The notes under the pieces were generated by a model. It did no database searches, was not told the DNA's origin, and was given only the letters and a program-made list of their open reading frames with translations. From Cereibacter_A azotoformans (lineage in GTDB: Bacteria; Pseudomonadota; Alphaproteobacteria; Rhodobacterales; Rhodobacteraceae), in the NCBI RefSeq assembly GCF_003050905.1, contig NZ_QAOT01000003.1: a DNA stretch of 64,000 nucleotides; one strand, 5' to 3'. Position numbers and translations under genes: made by a program. This document shows positions 1 through 8,139 of this stretch, piece after piece. The stretch's first letter is position 1. Each line of letters begins with the position of its first letter.

Positions 1-103
1 CGCCGAACGGGCGCTTGCCATCGTGCAGGCAGCCCCAGAGGTCGCAGAAGAGGGCGCTGTAACTTGCCGATACCTCGGAGAGCGAGGCGATGATGCGGGT
101 CAT
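1..103 (-). CDS. HAD-superfamily hydrolase, class IIA-like, N-terminal part only
   Basis: The first 34 codons of a minus-strand gene run off the left edge. The start follows AAAGG on the coding strand. About 20 residues in, the peptide reads FCDLWGCLHDG, which fits HAD motif I (DxWG, nucleophile Asp). That form is typical of the TIGR01459-like class IIA HAD phosphatases common in alphaproteobacteria. The substrate is unknown. Only the N-terminus is visible, so the family call is moderately confident. Confidence 0.6.
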   Translation of the reverse strand, partial: MTRIIASLSEVSASYSALFCDLWGCLHDGKRPFG

Positions 104-234
104 CGGAAGGCCTTTCTGATCGGCGCAATCGGCCGGTAGCGGAGGACGGACGGGGCCGACCTGCGGAAGATGGGGCGCCCCACGCCTCTGTCGAGGAGGG
201 GCCACCGAAGCGCGTCCGGTGGCCGCCGGACGGG

Positions 235-1152
235 TCAGAGCTTGAGGACGGGGATGATCTGCTTCTTGCGGCTCATGACGCCGGGCAGCACCACCGTATC
301 GCCGGAGACGGTCGCGCCGAAGCTCTTCTCGGCCAGCTCTTTCACGAGATTGTTCGGCACGAGCAGAGTCGCCTCTTCGCGCAGGATATCGACGATGAAG
401 AGCACGACCTGATCGGCGCCATCCTCGGCGGCGACGCCCGGCATCGAGGCCATCAGGCTGTCCTTGCGGTCGAGCAGCACCTGCGGCGCCGTGGTTTCCA
501 GAACCGAGATGCGGAACTGCTTGCCCTCGATCTCGTATTCCTTCGAGTCCATGCGAAGAAGCTCGGCGTCGGAGAAGGCCGAGACGTCGGACTTGGCGGC
601 GAACAGCTCCGCCGCGAAGGCGGGGATGTCCACGCCGAGATCGGCCGCCAGCGTTTCGGCCACGGCGCGGTCATGCGGCGTCGTGGTGGGCGAGCGGAAC
701 TCCAGCGTGTCGGACAGGATGCAGGACAGCATCGCGCCCTTGATCTCGCGCGGGGCGCGGGCGAGGTCCTCGCCCATCAGATCGTGCATGATGGTCGCGG
801 TGCAGGCCAGCGGCCGGATCGTGATGTCGATCGGAGCCTTGGTCTTGATCCCGCCGACGAGCAGGTGGTGGTCGATGATGCCCACGACCTTCGCCTCGTT
901 GATCGAGGGGGGCAGCTCGGCCGGGTTGTTGGTGTCCACGACCACGCAGCTGTCCTCGGCGGTCACGTCCGAGATGATCTCGGGCTTGTCGAGGCCCCAG
1001 TGGCGCAGCACGAAGGCGGCCTCGGTGTTCGGCTCGCCGAGCAGGACGGGCCGGGCCGGCGTGCCTTTGACCTCCGTGAGGTACCAGGCCCAGATGATGG
1101 CCGAGCCGGTCGAGTCGGTGTCGGGGGACTTGTGGCCGAAAACCTTGATCAT
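235..1152 (-). CDS. ppaC: manganese-dependent inorganic pyrophosphatase (family II, DHH)
   Basis: A 305-residue cytoplasmic enzyme that hydrolyses pyrophosphate to two phosphates and so drives biosynthesis forward. The N-terminus carries the metal-binding pattern GHKSPDTDS (His7, Asp11, Asp13). A DHH motif (IIDHH) follows near residue 95, and the C-terminal DHHA2 domain holds SRKKQIIP, which binds substrate in family II enzymes. The length matches the family (about 305-310). The ATG at 1152 was chosen because it begins at the conserved first strand and follows GGGAAA; an upstream ATG would add 31 unconserved residues. It is monocistronic, between the HAD gene and a small ORF on the other strand. 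Confidence 0.93.
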   Translation of the reverse strand: MIKVFGHKSPDTDSTGSAIIWAWYLTEVKGTPARPVLLGEPNTEAAFVLRHWGLDKPEIISDVTAEDSCVVVDTNNPAELPPSINEAKVVGIIDHHLLVGGIKTKAPIDITIRPLACTATIMHDLMGEDLARAPREIKGAMLSCILSDTLEFRSPTTTPHDRAVAETLAADLGVDIPAFAAELFAAKSDVSAFSDAELLRMDSKEYEIEGKQFRISVLETTAPQVLLDRKDSLMASMPGVAAEDGADQVVLFIVDILREEATLLVPNNLVKELAEKSFGATVSGDTVVLPGVMSRKKQIIPVLKL

Positions 1153-1466
1153 GATGTTTCCCGATGCGGATGAGGTTGGCGGCCTTATAGAAGCCGCGAG
1201 ACCTCTTGTCACGCCCGCGGCGGGGTCTGTGCTGCGATGCGGCATGAGGGCGGGTGTCGCGCTCGCACCGCGCCGGAAGAGCGTCTGATCGTGTCCGCCG
1301 GATCGCAGGCCCCGCGGAACGGGCCGGGTCCTCCACCTGCGGCACCGCGGGTGCGACGACAGGGAAATTGTGGGCCGTCCCTGATCGGCGCATCGTCCGC
1401 GTCAGGCCGCGACTCGTGCGGCATCAGGCGGCTCGGCGCCGCGACCGCAGACCCAAGGAGCTTGCC
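1153..1466. other. gene-free stretch between the pyrophosphatase and a small ORF
   Basis: This 314-base gap holds the divergent upstream regions of the pyrophosphatase (minus) and the small ORF at 1467 (plus). I see no convincing tRNA, repeat, riboswitch or terminator in it. Confidence 0.5.
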
Positions 1467-1580
1467 ATGCGCGACCCGCGCTCTCACCTGCCCTACGAAC
1501 TCGTCCTGGCCGAGCTGAGCCGCTCGCTCAAGCCCGCGGCTGTCTTCACCAGCCTCTTCGGCGCGCCCGGCCGCGGGTGA
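1467..1580 (+). CDS. small hypothetical protein (37 aa)
   Basis: A 37-codon ORF that starts six bases after a perfect AAGGAG (1455-1460), which is the main reason to believe it. The product begins MRDPRSHLPYELVLAEL, looks like one amphipathic helix followed by a Gly/Pro/Arg-rich tail, and has no membrane segment. It lies alone between two minus-strand genes. No family recognised. It could also be a chance ORF behind a purine-rich stretch. Confidence 0.45.
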   Translation: MRDPRSHLPYELVLAELSRSLKPAAVFTSLFGAPGRG

Positions 1581-1632
1581 TCCCCAAGGCTGTCGGGGTG
1601 GCGCTCCGCCTGCGGCCGCCCCGACGACAGGA

Positions 1633-2619
1633 TCAGCCGAGCGGCTCGATCCGGTAGCCCGCCCGGTCCAGCAGTTCCAGCACGCCCTCCTGCCCCGGCA
1701 GGTGCAGGGCGCCCACCGCAACCACCACCGGGCCCTTGGTCGCGGCCTCTTCGATCACCGGCAGCCAGCCGTGGTTGCGCCGGCTGATCAGCGTCTGCTC
1801 CATCCGCGCGAATTCGGCATCCGCCGCCTCGGGCGTGTAGCCGGGCATGTCGTGCGCCTCGATCCGCATGTATTCCCAGACCAGGCGCGATTGACCGGCA
1901 AAGTAGCGGTCGGCCAGCGTCACGGCGAGATCCTCGACCCGATCCTCGAGCGGCAGCGCCGTCCGAATCATGGCCAGCTGCTCTTCCGGCGTCAGTTCGG
2001 CAAAGAGGTCGAAGACCGTGTTCCAGGGCTCGAGCGACCGAACCGGCACCCCCGCATCCTCGGCCGCGCGCATGGCGAGCCTGTCGAGCCCGTCGGGGTT
2101 TTTGGCCGCCTCGACGGCGCAGGGCGGCAAGGCGAGCGTCATCGAGACATACCAGGGCTGGAACTTCGAGGCGAGCACCGGGGGAACGCCGCGGGCGCGC
2201 AGCGCGTCCGACAGGGTCTGCCATTCCTCTTCGCTCAGCACCTCGGGCAGGGTGGGCCCGTCCGAGATCATCAGAGACGGATCGCGCGCCATCGCCTCCT
2301 TCAGCCGGGCTTCCTCTTCGGGGCCCGCCTCGACCAGCAGCGCCGAGGCCTCCGCGATCAGCGGCCGCAGCCGCTCGAGACTGGCGGCGTGCCGGGGGTC
2401 CGCCAGGTGGTAGGTGCCCGCGATCACGACCTGCCGCCCGTCGCGCGTGGCGCGCCAGAAGTTGCCCGTGGCGTAGGGCTGGGCGGCGGCCTCGGCCTCG
2501 ACGCGCTCGCGCGCCTCGGACGGCAGGGCCGCGATCAGGTCGGTTCCGGTGCAGGCGGCCTGCGCCGCCGGGGCCGAGAGAAGGAAGAAAACACAGAGAA
2601 ACTTCGTGAGACGCGCCAT
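1633..2619 (-). CDS. TraB/GumN family protein, exported
   Basis: A 328-residue protein with a clear signal peptide: MARLTKF, a hydrophobic core, then cleavage near APAAQA. The mature part has the TraB/GumN features: an early GTYHLADPR motif, acidic VEAGPEEEA, and a late VVVAVGALHLPGQEGVLELL motif near the C-terminus. GumN-like proteins are putative metal-dependent hydrolases of the Tiki/TraB clan; the substrate here is unknown. The start at 2619 is preceded by AAGGATAAGG on the coding strand and gives the signal peptide; an upstream ATG would add 44 residues and bury it. It is divergent from groESL, with the groESL promoter in the gap. Confidence 0.85.
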   Translation of the reverse strand: MARLTKFLCVFFLLSAPAAQAACTGTDLIAALPSEARERVEAEAAAQPYATGNFWRATRDGRQVVIAGTYHLADPRHAASLERLRPLIAEASALLVEAGPEEEARLKEAMARDPSLMISDGPTLPEVLSEEEWQTLSDALRARGVPPVLASKFQPWYVSMTLALPPCAVEAAKNPDGLDRLAMRAAEDAGVPVRSLEPWNTVFDLFAELTPEEQLAMIRTALPLEDRVEDLAVTLADRYFAGQSRLVWEYMRIEAHDMPGYTPEAADAEFARMEQTLISRRNHGWLPVIEEAATKGPVVVAVGALHLPGQEGVLELLDRAGYRIEPLG

Positions 2620-2707
2620 GCACCTTATCCTTTGGAGGGCACGCCAAGGGTGGCACGCCGTGCCCGCCGCGCCAAGGCCGCGCGTGCATTTTGACGCATC
2701 CTCCCCG

Positions 2708-2736
2708 TTGACAGCCGCGTGAGCCTTTCCTATCTC
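2708..2736 (+). promoter_or_regulatory. sigma70-type promoter of groESL
   Basis: A perfect -35 box TTGACA (2708-2713) and TATCTC (2731-2736) lie 17 bases apart. The CIRCE operator begins nine bases downstream, so a bound repressor would cover the transcription start. Confidence 0.85.
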
Positions 2737-2744
2737 TCGCGGCG

Positions 2745-2771
2745 TTGGCACTCGCTGATGCTGAGTGCTAA
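2745..2771 (+). promoter_or_regulatory. CIRCE operator (HrcA binding site)
   Basis: TTGGCACTC, nine bases, then GAGTGCTAA. This matches the CIRCE consensus TTAGCACTC-N9-GAGTGCTAA with one mismatch in the left arm. It sits just after the promoter and 35 bases before groES, the usual place for HrcA heat-shock repression. No hrcA gene is in the window. Confidence 0.95.
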
Positions 2772-2806
2772 CCGGATTTAACCTGGAACCTAGGGAGTGT
2801 TCTCAG

Positions 2807-3094
2807 ATGGCTTTCAAACCGCTGCATGACCGTGTGCTGGTCCGCCGCGTCCAGAGCGACGAAAAGACCAAGGGCGGTCTGATCATCCCCGACACCGCCA
2901 AGGAAAAGCCGGCGGAAGGCGAAGTCGTGGCCTGCGGCGAAGGCGCCCGCAAGGACTCGGGCGAGCTGATCGCCATGTCGGTGAAGGCGGGCGACCGCGT
3001 GCTGTTCGGCAAATGGTCGGGCACCGAGGTCACCATCGACGGTGCGGAACTGCTCATCATGAAGGAAAGCGACATCCTCGGCATCCTCAGCTGA
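2807..3094 (+). CDS. groES: co-chaperonin GroES
   Basis: A 95-residue protein, the normal GroES length. It begins MAFKPLHDRVLVRR and carries the mobile-loop sequence around EKTKGGLIIPDTAKEKP near residues 19-35. Its heptameric ring caps GroEL during ATP-driven folding in the cytoplasm. The start follows AGGGAG by about nine bases; an in-frame ATG at 2765 lies inside the CIRCE element and is rejected. It is 83 bases upstream of groEL in the classic operon, under CIRCE control. Confidence 0.98.
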   Translation: MAFKPLHDRVLVRRVQSDEKTKGGLIIPDTAKEKPAEGEVVACGEGARKDSGELIAMSVKAGDRVLFGKWSGTEVTIDGAELLIMKESDILGILS

Positions 3095-3177
3095 TCCCGA
3101 GCTGACCGCGGCTTGGCCCAGGGGGCTTCGAGCCGCGTCGAGACGATCGCATCAACCAGACAAACAGGAGCAACAAC

Positions 3178-4818
3178 ATGGCTGCCAAGGACGTCAAGTT
3201 CGATACCGATGCCCGCGACCGCATGCTGCGCGGCGTGAACATCCTCGCCGATGCCGTGAAGGTCACGCTGGGCCCGAAAGGCCGCAACGTCGTGATCGAC
3301 AAGTCGTTCGGCGCGCCGCGCATCACCAAGGACGGTGTGTCGGTCGCCAAGGAGATCGAACTCTCCGACAAGTTCGAGAACATGGGCGCCCAGATGGTGA
3401 AGGAAGTCGCTTCCCGCACCAACGACGAGGCGGGCGACGGCACCACCACCGCCACCGTTCTCGCCCAGGCCATCATCAAGGAAGGCCTCAAGGCCGTGGC
3501 CGCCGGCATGAACCCGATGGACCTCAAGCGCGGCATCGACCTCGCCACTGCGAAGGTCGTGGAGTCGATCAAGGCCGCCTCGCGTCCGGTCAACGACCAG
3601 CATGAAGTCGCCCAGGTCGGCACCATCTCGGCCAACGGCGAAGCCCAGATCGGCCGCTTCATCGCCGACGCGATGCAGAAGGTCGGCAACGAGGGTGTCA
3701 TCACCGTCGAGGAGAACAAGGGCCTCGAGACCGAAGTCGAAGTCGTCGAAGGCATGCAGTTCGACCGCGGCTACCTCTCGCCCTACTTCGTCACCAACGC
3801 CGACAAGATGACGGCCGAGCTGGAAGACGTGTTCATCCTGCTGCACGAGAAGAAGCTCTCGTCGCTGCAGCCGATGGTCCCGCTGCTCGAGTCGGTGATT
3901 CAGGCCCAGCGTCCGCTGCTGATCGTGGCCGAGGACGTGGAAGGTGAGGCCCTCGCGACCCTCGTGGTCAACAAGCTGCGTGGCGGCCTGAAGATCGCCG
4001 CCGTCAAGGCTCCGGGCTTCGGCGATCGCCGCAAGGCCATGCTGCAGGACATCGCGATCCTGACCGGTGGTCAGGTGATCTCGGAAGACCTCGGCATGAA
4101 GCTCGAGAATGTCACCATCGACATGCTCGGCCGCGCCAAGAAGGTCTCGATCAACAAGGACAACACGACCATCGTGGACGGTGCCGGCGAAAAGGCCGAG
4201 ATCGAAGCCCGCGTGTCGCAGATCCGCACCCAGATCGAAGAGACCACCTCGGACTACGACCGCGAGAAGCTGCAGGAGCGTGTGGCCAAGCTGGCGGGCG
4301 GCGTGGCCGTCATCCGCGTCGGCGGCATGACCGAAGTCGAAGTGAAAGAGCGCAAGGACCGCGTCGATGACGCCCTGAACGCGACCCGCGCGGCCGTTCA
4401 GGAAGGCATCGTGGTCGGTGGCGGCGTCGCCCTGATCCAGGCGGGCAAGGTCCTCGACGGGCTGACCGGCGAGAACCCGGACCAGAACGCCGGCATCACC
4501 ATCGTGCGCCGCGCGCTGGAAGCTCCGCTGCGCCAGATCGCCCAGAACGCGGGCGTGGACGGCTCGGTCGTGGCCGGCAAGGTCCGCGAGTCCGACGACA
4601 AGGCCTTCGGCTTCAACGCCCAGACCGAAGAATATGGCGACATGTTCAAGTTCGGCGTGATCGACCCGGCCAAGGTGGTTCGCACCGCTCTGGAAGACGC
4701 GGCCTCGGTCGCCTCGCTGCTGATCACCACCGAAGCCATGATCGCCGACAAGCCCGAGCCGAAGTCGGCTCCGGCCGGCGGCATGGGCGGCATGGGCGGC
4801 ATGGACGGCATGATGTAA
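3178..4818 (+). CDS. groEL: chaperonin GroEL
   Basis: A 546-residue 60-kDa chaperonin, full length and intact. Visible marks are the N-terminal [16 protein letters not shown], the ATP-binding GPKGRNVV and [12 protein letters not shown] segments, and the GGM-repeat tail ending GGMDGMM that lies inside the folding cavity. It works with GroES to fold proteins in the cytoplasm. The ATG is preceded by CAGGAGCAACAAC, a good ribosome site. A strong terminator follows. Codon use is extremely biased, as expected for a highly expressed gene. Confidence 0.99.
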
Positions 4819-4844
4819 GCCTCTGCACCGCAGAGCCGACAGGG

Positions 4845-4874
4845 AAGGGGGCCTTCGGGCCCCCTTTCTCATTT
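4845..4874 (+). terminator. rho-independent terminator of groESL
   Basis: A perfect 9-bp stem, AAGGGGGCC / GGCCCCCTT, with a stable TTCG tetraloop, followed by a T-rich stretch. It starts 26 bases after the groEL stop. Confidence 0.93.
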
Positions 4875-5114
4875 TGTCCGTTCCGTCTTTGGCAAAGGGG
4901 ATGCGTTCTGCCTCGTGCCCACGGGACTGCGGCCGGAGCGGTCGCGGAAGCGTCGGGCCTGTGGATGTGATCCTGCTTGGCCATGCCCGCCTTGCGCCCG
5001 ATCGACGGCGCGGCCATTCCCGCGCGCCATCGGGCGCTGCCGGGGAGGGCGCGTCCGAAGCCCGTCCGAGAGTCTGAGGTGCCGGCAGGTCGTCCGGCCG
5101 GATGGGCCGGGCCG

Positions 5115-5672
5115 TTACTCGAGGATTTCGGCCGGATCCACGCCCCAGAGCGCCGTCTTGATCACCCAGCCGCGGTTGCCCTCGGCGCTGACGCGGCACC
5201 AGTCGCGGATGCAGGACAGCAGCCGGACCACCACGCCCCGCTGGACATGGACCGTGACGGTCGATCCGCTGGCCGGATCCTCATGCAGATCCGCCATTTC
5301 GGCCACGACCATTGCGCTGCGCACCCCCGACAGCAGCGAGTAATGCACCCAGCCCCCGGCGCCCTCGAAATCCTCGACGCGGCGCCAGTGCTCGTATTCC
5401 GCCGTCACGCGGAGAGGCATTCCCGCGCGGGTGAAGACCCAGTCGATCCGATGCGTCAGGCCCGGCCCGCGGCGCGCGTTGCCTTCGGAGGTCTTCAGCG
5501 AGACATAGCGCGGCAGGGGAAGGCTCGTGACCGGGCCGACACCGGCGACCGCTGCCGCCTGGGCCGCCGAGGCGAAGCCAGCGGGATCGTCCGCGGGAAC
5601 GTCGGCTTCCTGTGCCGTGGCGCCGGTGGCAAGCGCCAGCGCCAACGCGAGCGCCTTGATCATGCGTCCCAT
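5115..5672 (-). CDS. exported protein with bacterial SH3-like domains
   Basis: A 185-residue protein with a signal peptide (MIKALALALALATGATAQ). The mature part contains two SH3-like repeats: one around residues 55-115 with RYVSLKTSEGNARRGPG and GGWVHYSLL, and one near residues 120-180 ending NRGWVIKTALWGVDPAE. This pattern matches periplasmic SH3_4/YgiM-like proteins, which usually bind cell-wall material; the exact role is unknown. The start at 5672 is preceded by GGCGGAAAAGAG; the next Met, three codons in, is also possible. It stands alone, convergent with groESL and divergent from the dehydrogenase gene. Confidence 0.82.
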   Translation of the reverse strand: MGRMIKALALALALATGATAQEADVPADDPAGFASAAQAAAVAGVGPVTSLPLPRYVSLKTSEGNARRGPGLTHRIDWVFTRAGMPLRVTAEYEHWRRVEDFEGAGGWVHYSLLSGVRSAMVVAEMADLHEDPASGSTVTVHVQRGVVVRLLSCIRDWCRVSAEGNRGWVIKTALWGVDPAEILE

Positions 5673-5806
5673 CGCTCTTTTCCGCCTTTCACGCAGCCAT
5701 GCCGTCATGCCGCGCCGTCCTGCCTCTGCCGGGGCTTGTGCCGCGCCCCGCTTGGCGGCACCTTGCCACCACATGTCCGGATTTGGAAGTGCAGGGGAGA
5801 CAGAGA

Positions 5807-6793
5807 ATGCCCGTGGAACGCCTTACTGTTGTCGTCACGCGACGCCTGCCGGACGTGGTCGAGACCCGCCTGAAGGAGCTTTTCGACGTGCAGCTCCGCG
5901 ACCCGGACACGAAGATGTCGCGGGATGACCTGGTCGAGGCGATGGGGCGCGCGGATGTGCTCGTGACCTGTCTCAACGACGAGATCGACGCCACCATGCT
6001 GGCGCAGGCAAGCCCCAGGCTGAAGCTGATCGCGAACTATGGCGCGGGCGTGGATCACATCGATGTGGCCACCGCCCGGCAGCGCGGCATCCTCGTCTCG
6101 AACACGCCCGATGTGGTGGCCGAGGACACGGCCGACATGACCCTGGCGCTGATCCTCGCCGTCACCCGGCGCATCCCCGAAGGGCTCGCCGAGATGCAGT
6201 CGGGCAACTGGGCGGGCTGGTCGCCGATGGCGCATCTGGGCGGACGGCTCCGGGGCCGGCGGCTCGGGATCCTCGGCATGGGGCGGATCGGGCAGGCGGT
6301 GGCGCGGCGCGCGAAGGCCTTCGGGATGCAGGTGCATTACCACAACCGCAAGCGCGTCCGCCCCGAGATCGAGGAGGAACTCGGCGCGACCTGGTGGGAA
6401 AGCCTAGACCAGATGGTCACGCGGATGGACATCATCTCGGTCAATTGCCCGCATACGCCCTCGACCTTCCATCTGCTGAACGCCCGCCGGCTGAAGTTGC
6501 TCAAGTCCACCGCGGTGATCGTGAACACCTCGCGCGGCGAGGTGATCGACGAGAACGCCCTGACGCGCGGTCTGCGCGCCGGCGAGATCGCGGGCGCCGG
6601 GCTCGACGTGTTCGAGCACGGGCACGAGATCAACCCGCGGCTGCGCGAACTGCCGAACGTGGTGCTCTTGCCGCACATGGGCTCGGCCACGCTCGAGGGA
6701 CGGATCGAGATGGGCGAGAAGGTGATCCTGAACATCAAGACCTTCGCCGACGGCCACCGGCCGCCGGATCAGGTCCTGCCCTCGATGCTGTAA
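5807..6793 (+). CDS. D-2-hydroxyacid dehydrogenase (glyoxylate/hydroxypyruvate reductase type)
   Basis: A 328-residue cytoplasmic NAD(P)-dependent oxidoreductase of the D-isomer 2-hydroxyacid family. It has the dinucleotide motif GILGMGRIGQAVARRAKAFG, the substrate region NYGAGVDHID, the segment VNTSRGEVIDENAL with its catalytic Arg, and the C-terminal LPHMGSAT with the catalytic His-Glu pair region. It most resembles D-glycerate dehydrogenase/glyoxylate reductase, but sequence alone does not fix the substrate. The ATG follows AGGGGAGA; upstream in-frame starts overlap the divergent SH3 gene's promoter region. A hairpin terminator follows. Confidence 0.9.
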   Translation: MPVERLTVVVTRRLPDVVETRLKELFDVQLRDPDTKMSRDDLVEAMGRADVLVTCLNDEIDATMLAQASPRLKLIANYGAGVDHIDVATARQRGILVSNTPDVVAEDTADMTLALILAVTRRIPEGLAEMQSGNWAGWSPMAHLGGRLRGRRLGILGMGRIGQAVARRAKAFGMQVHYHNRKRVRPEIEEELGATWWESLDQMVTRMDIISVNCPHTPSTFHLLNARRLKLLKSTAVIVNTSRGEVIDENALTRGLRAGEIAGAGLDVFEHGHEINPRLRELPNVVLLPHMGSATLEGRIEMGEKVILNIKTFADGHRPPDQVLPSML

Positions 6794-6802
6794 GGCATGG
6801 GT

Positions 6803-6832
6803 CGTGCCGCCCGAGCAGGCGGCACGGCTTTC
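6803..6832 (+). terminator. hairpin terminator between convergent genes
   Basis: A 9-bp perfect stem CGTGCCGCC / GGCGGCACG with a six-base loop, followed by GCTTTCC. It lies in the 40-base gap between the dehydrogenase and the convergent gene at 6834, so it may serve both. The T-run is short. Confidence 0.65.
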
Positions 6833-6833
6833 C

Positions 6834-7655
6834 TCAGAGAGGTTCGACCAGGGCGCCCGCGGCGAGCCGCTTGGCCCAGGCATGGACGTCGTCGCCGATC
6901 CGTTCGCGCAGGTCCTTGACCTGGGCCACCAGCGCCGCGGCGGCGCGCTCGCGCATCCCGGCCACATGCGACAGGGCGGATTCGCGCACCGGGCGCCAGT
7001 CGGTCTCCTCGTCCAGCCGCAGCAGCATCTCGCCGCCGATGTCGCGCACTTCCCAGCCGAGGCCGTAGAGGTCGAAGCCGTTCGCGCCGCCGGCCTCCTG
7101 ATCCTCGCGGCGCCGGATCATGTGCATCCGCACATATTCCTCCAGCGCGTTGCGCGTGCGCTGAAGGATCTCGGCCGCGATCTCGGACCAGCCGGCCGCG
7201 AGGTCCGCCTCGAGTTCGCGCCAGGGTGAGGCCGCATCGGTGCGGAAGGCGAGCGCGTCGCTGTCTGGCCAGCCTGCGATCTCGTAGGCCGAGGCGCCGA
7301 TCTTCAGGCGGGCGATGGGGTCCGGCCCCTGGCGAGGGGTGTCGGCCGCCGCCACCGAAGGCGCCGCAGGCTGCGGGCGGCTCTCGGTGTCGCGGCAGAG
7401 CACCGCCAGTCCTTCGGGCGTGATGGTCGGGTGACCCTGATCGAGCGTGACGAGCCCCGCGATCTGCAGGCTCGTGCGTTCGGCAAGTGTCGGCTGCTGG
7501 CCTGCTGCCAGCCGCAAGAGGCCGGTCAGCGTATGCGAGGCAGGGGCGCTGTCATATTCGCCGATGGCCCCGACCAGGGCCAGCATGCGCTGCGCCGTGG
7601 CCTGCGGAAGCGCCGTCTCGGGGGAGATGGGGGCTGGGGCGGCGTTCTCGGTCAC
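6834..7655 (-). CDS. hypothetical protein (273 aa)
   Basis: No family recognised. The protein is soluble, without signal peptide or membrane segment. The N-terminal 95 residues look like a helical, winged-helix-like unit (AQRMLALVGAIGEYD to GLVTLDQGHPTITPEGLAVL). A Pro/Ala-rich linker follows near residues 92-108. The C-terminal part is charged and helical, with an Arg-rich segment EYVRMHMIRRREDQEAGG and a C-terminal KDLRERIGDDVHAWAKRL. Codon use is normal for the genome. It is monocistronic and convergent with the dehydrogenase. Confidence 0.8.
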   Translation of the reverse strand: MTENAAPAPISPETALPQATAQRMLALVGAIGEYDSAPASHTLTGLLRLAAGQQPTLAERTSLQIAGLVTLDQGHPTITPEGLAVLCRDTESRPQPAAPSVAAADTPRQGPDPIARLKIGASAYEIAGWPDSDALAFRTDAASPWRELEADLAAGWSEIAAEILQRTRNALEEYVRMHMIRRREDQEAGGANGFDLYGLGWEVRDIGGEMLLRLDEETDWRPVRESALSHVAGMRERAAAALVAQVKDLRERIGDDVHAWAKRLAAGALVEPL

Positions 7656-7913
7656 GGCGGGTCCTCCGTCTTGGATGCTTCAGCACGCAAACGGACAAGC
7701 CGTCGCGGGATTTAGAGCGGGCACGGCATGCCGGGCCGCGCAGGCGCAAAAAAACCTTGCGGGATCCGGCGGCGTTAAGGCCTTGGAAGGGGGCTCCATA
7801 CTTATTGTTGTAAAGGGCCATCCGCCTGTTGCGGGGTCCGAAGGACGCATTTGCACTAGGTTTGAGGGCGGCCGGGATCCGTCAGCCGCCCCCACCACAA
7901 GCGAGAGACCAGC

Positions 7914-8087
7914 ATGAGCGACAGCCTCACCCTTCGTGCCCCGCGCCACGCGATCGCCGCCACGGCCCCTGCCGAGGCGGACGAGATCGCCGATCCCGAG
8001 GGCAAGCTGCCTTCCGGCTGGTGGCTGCTGCCGGCCGTGATCTGCGGCGTCTGCATGTGGGTGGCGATCGGGATGCTCATCTTCTGA
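7914..8087 (+). CDS. small single-pass membrane protein (57 aa)
   Basis: A 57-codon ORF too short for many gene callers. The N-terminal 36 residues are soluble and acidic toward the end (AEADEIADPEGKLPSGW). One strong transmembrane helix (WWLLPAVICGVCMWVAIGMLIF) forms the C-terminus. The ribosome site is modest (GAGAGA). The ordered N-soluble/C-anchored layout and the codon use support a real tail-anchored protein. It lies 52 bases upstream of the GGDEF-EAL gene on the same strand and may share its transcript. Function unknown. Confidence 0.65.
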   Translation: MSDSLTLRAPRHAIAATAPAEADEIADPEGKLPSGWWLLPAVICGVCMWVAIGMLIF

Positions 8088-8139
8088 CGGCGCGTCGGGG
8101 CGCCTGTGACCAGTTCAGCCTGAAGGAGCGGCTCCGCCG

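Noticed and set aside
200..224. Hairpin GGCCACCG/CGGTGGCC after the pyrophosphatase as terminator
   Set aside because: No T-run on the gene's strand; it is only a GC palindrome.
4780..4818. GGM tandem repeats at the groEL end as a DNA repeat
   Set aside because: They encode the normal GroEL C-terminal tail.
2803..5199. A 798-codon frame antisense to groESL
   Set aside because: Same cause; groES and groEL on the other strand are certain.
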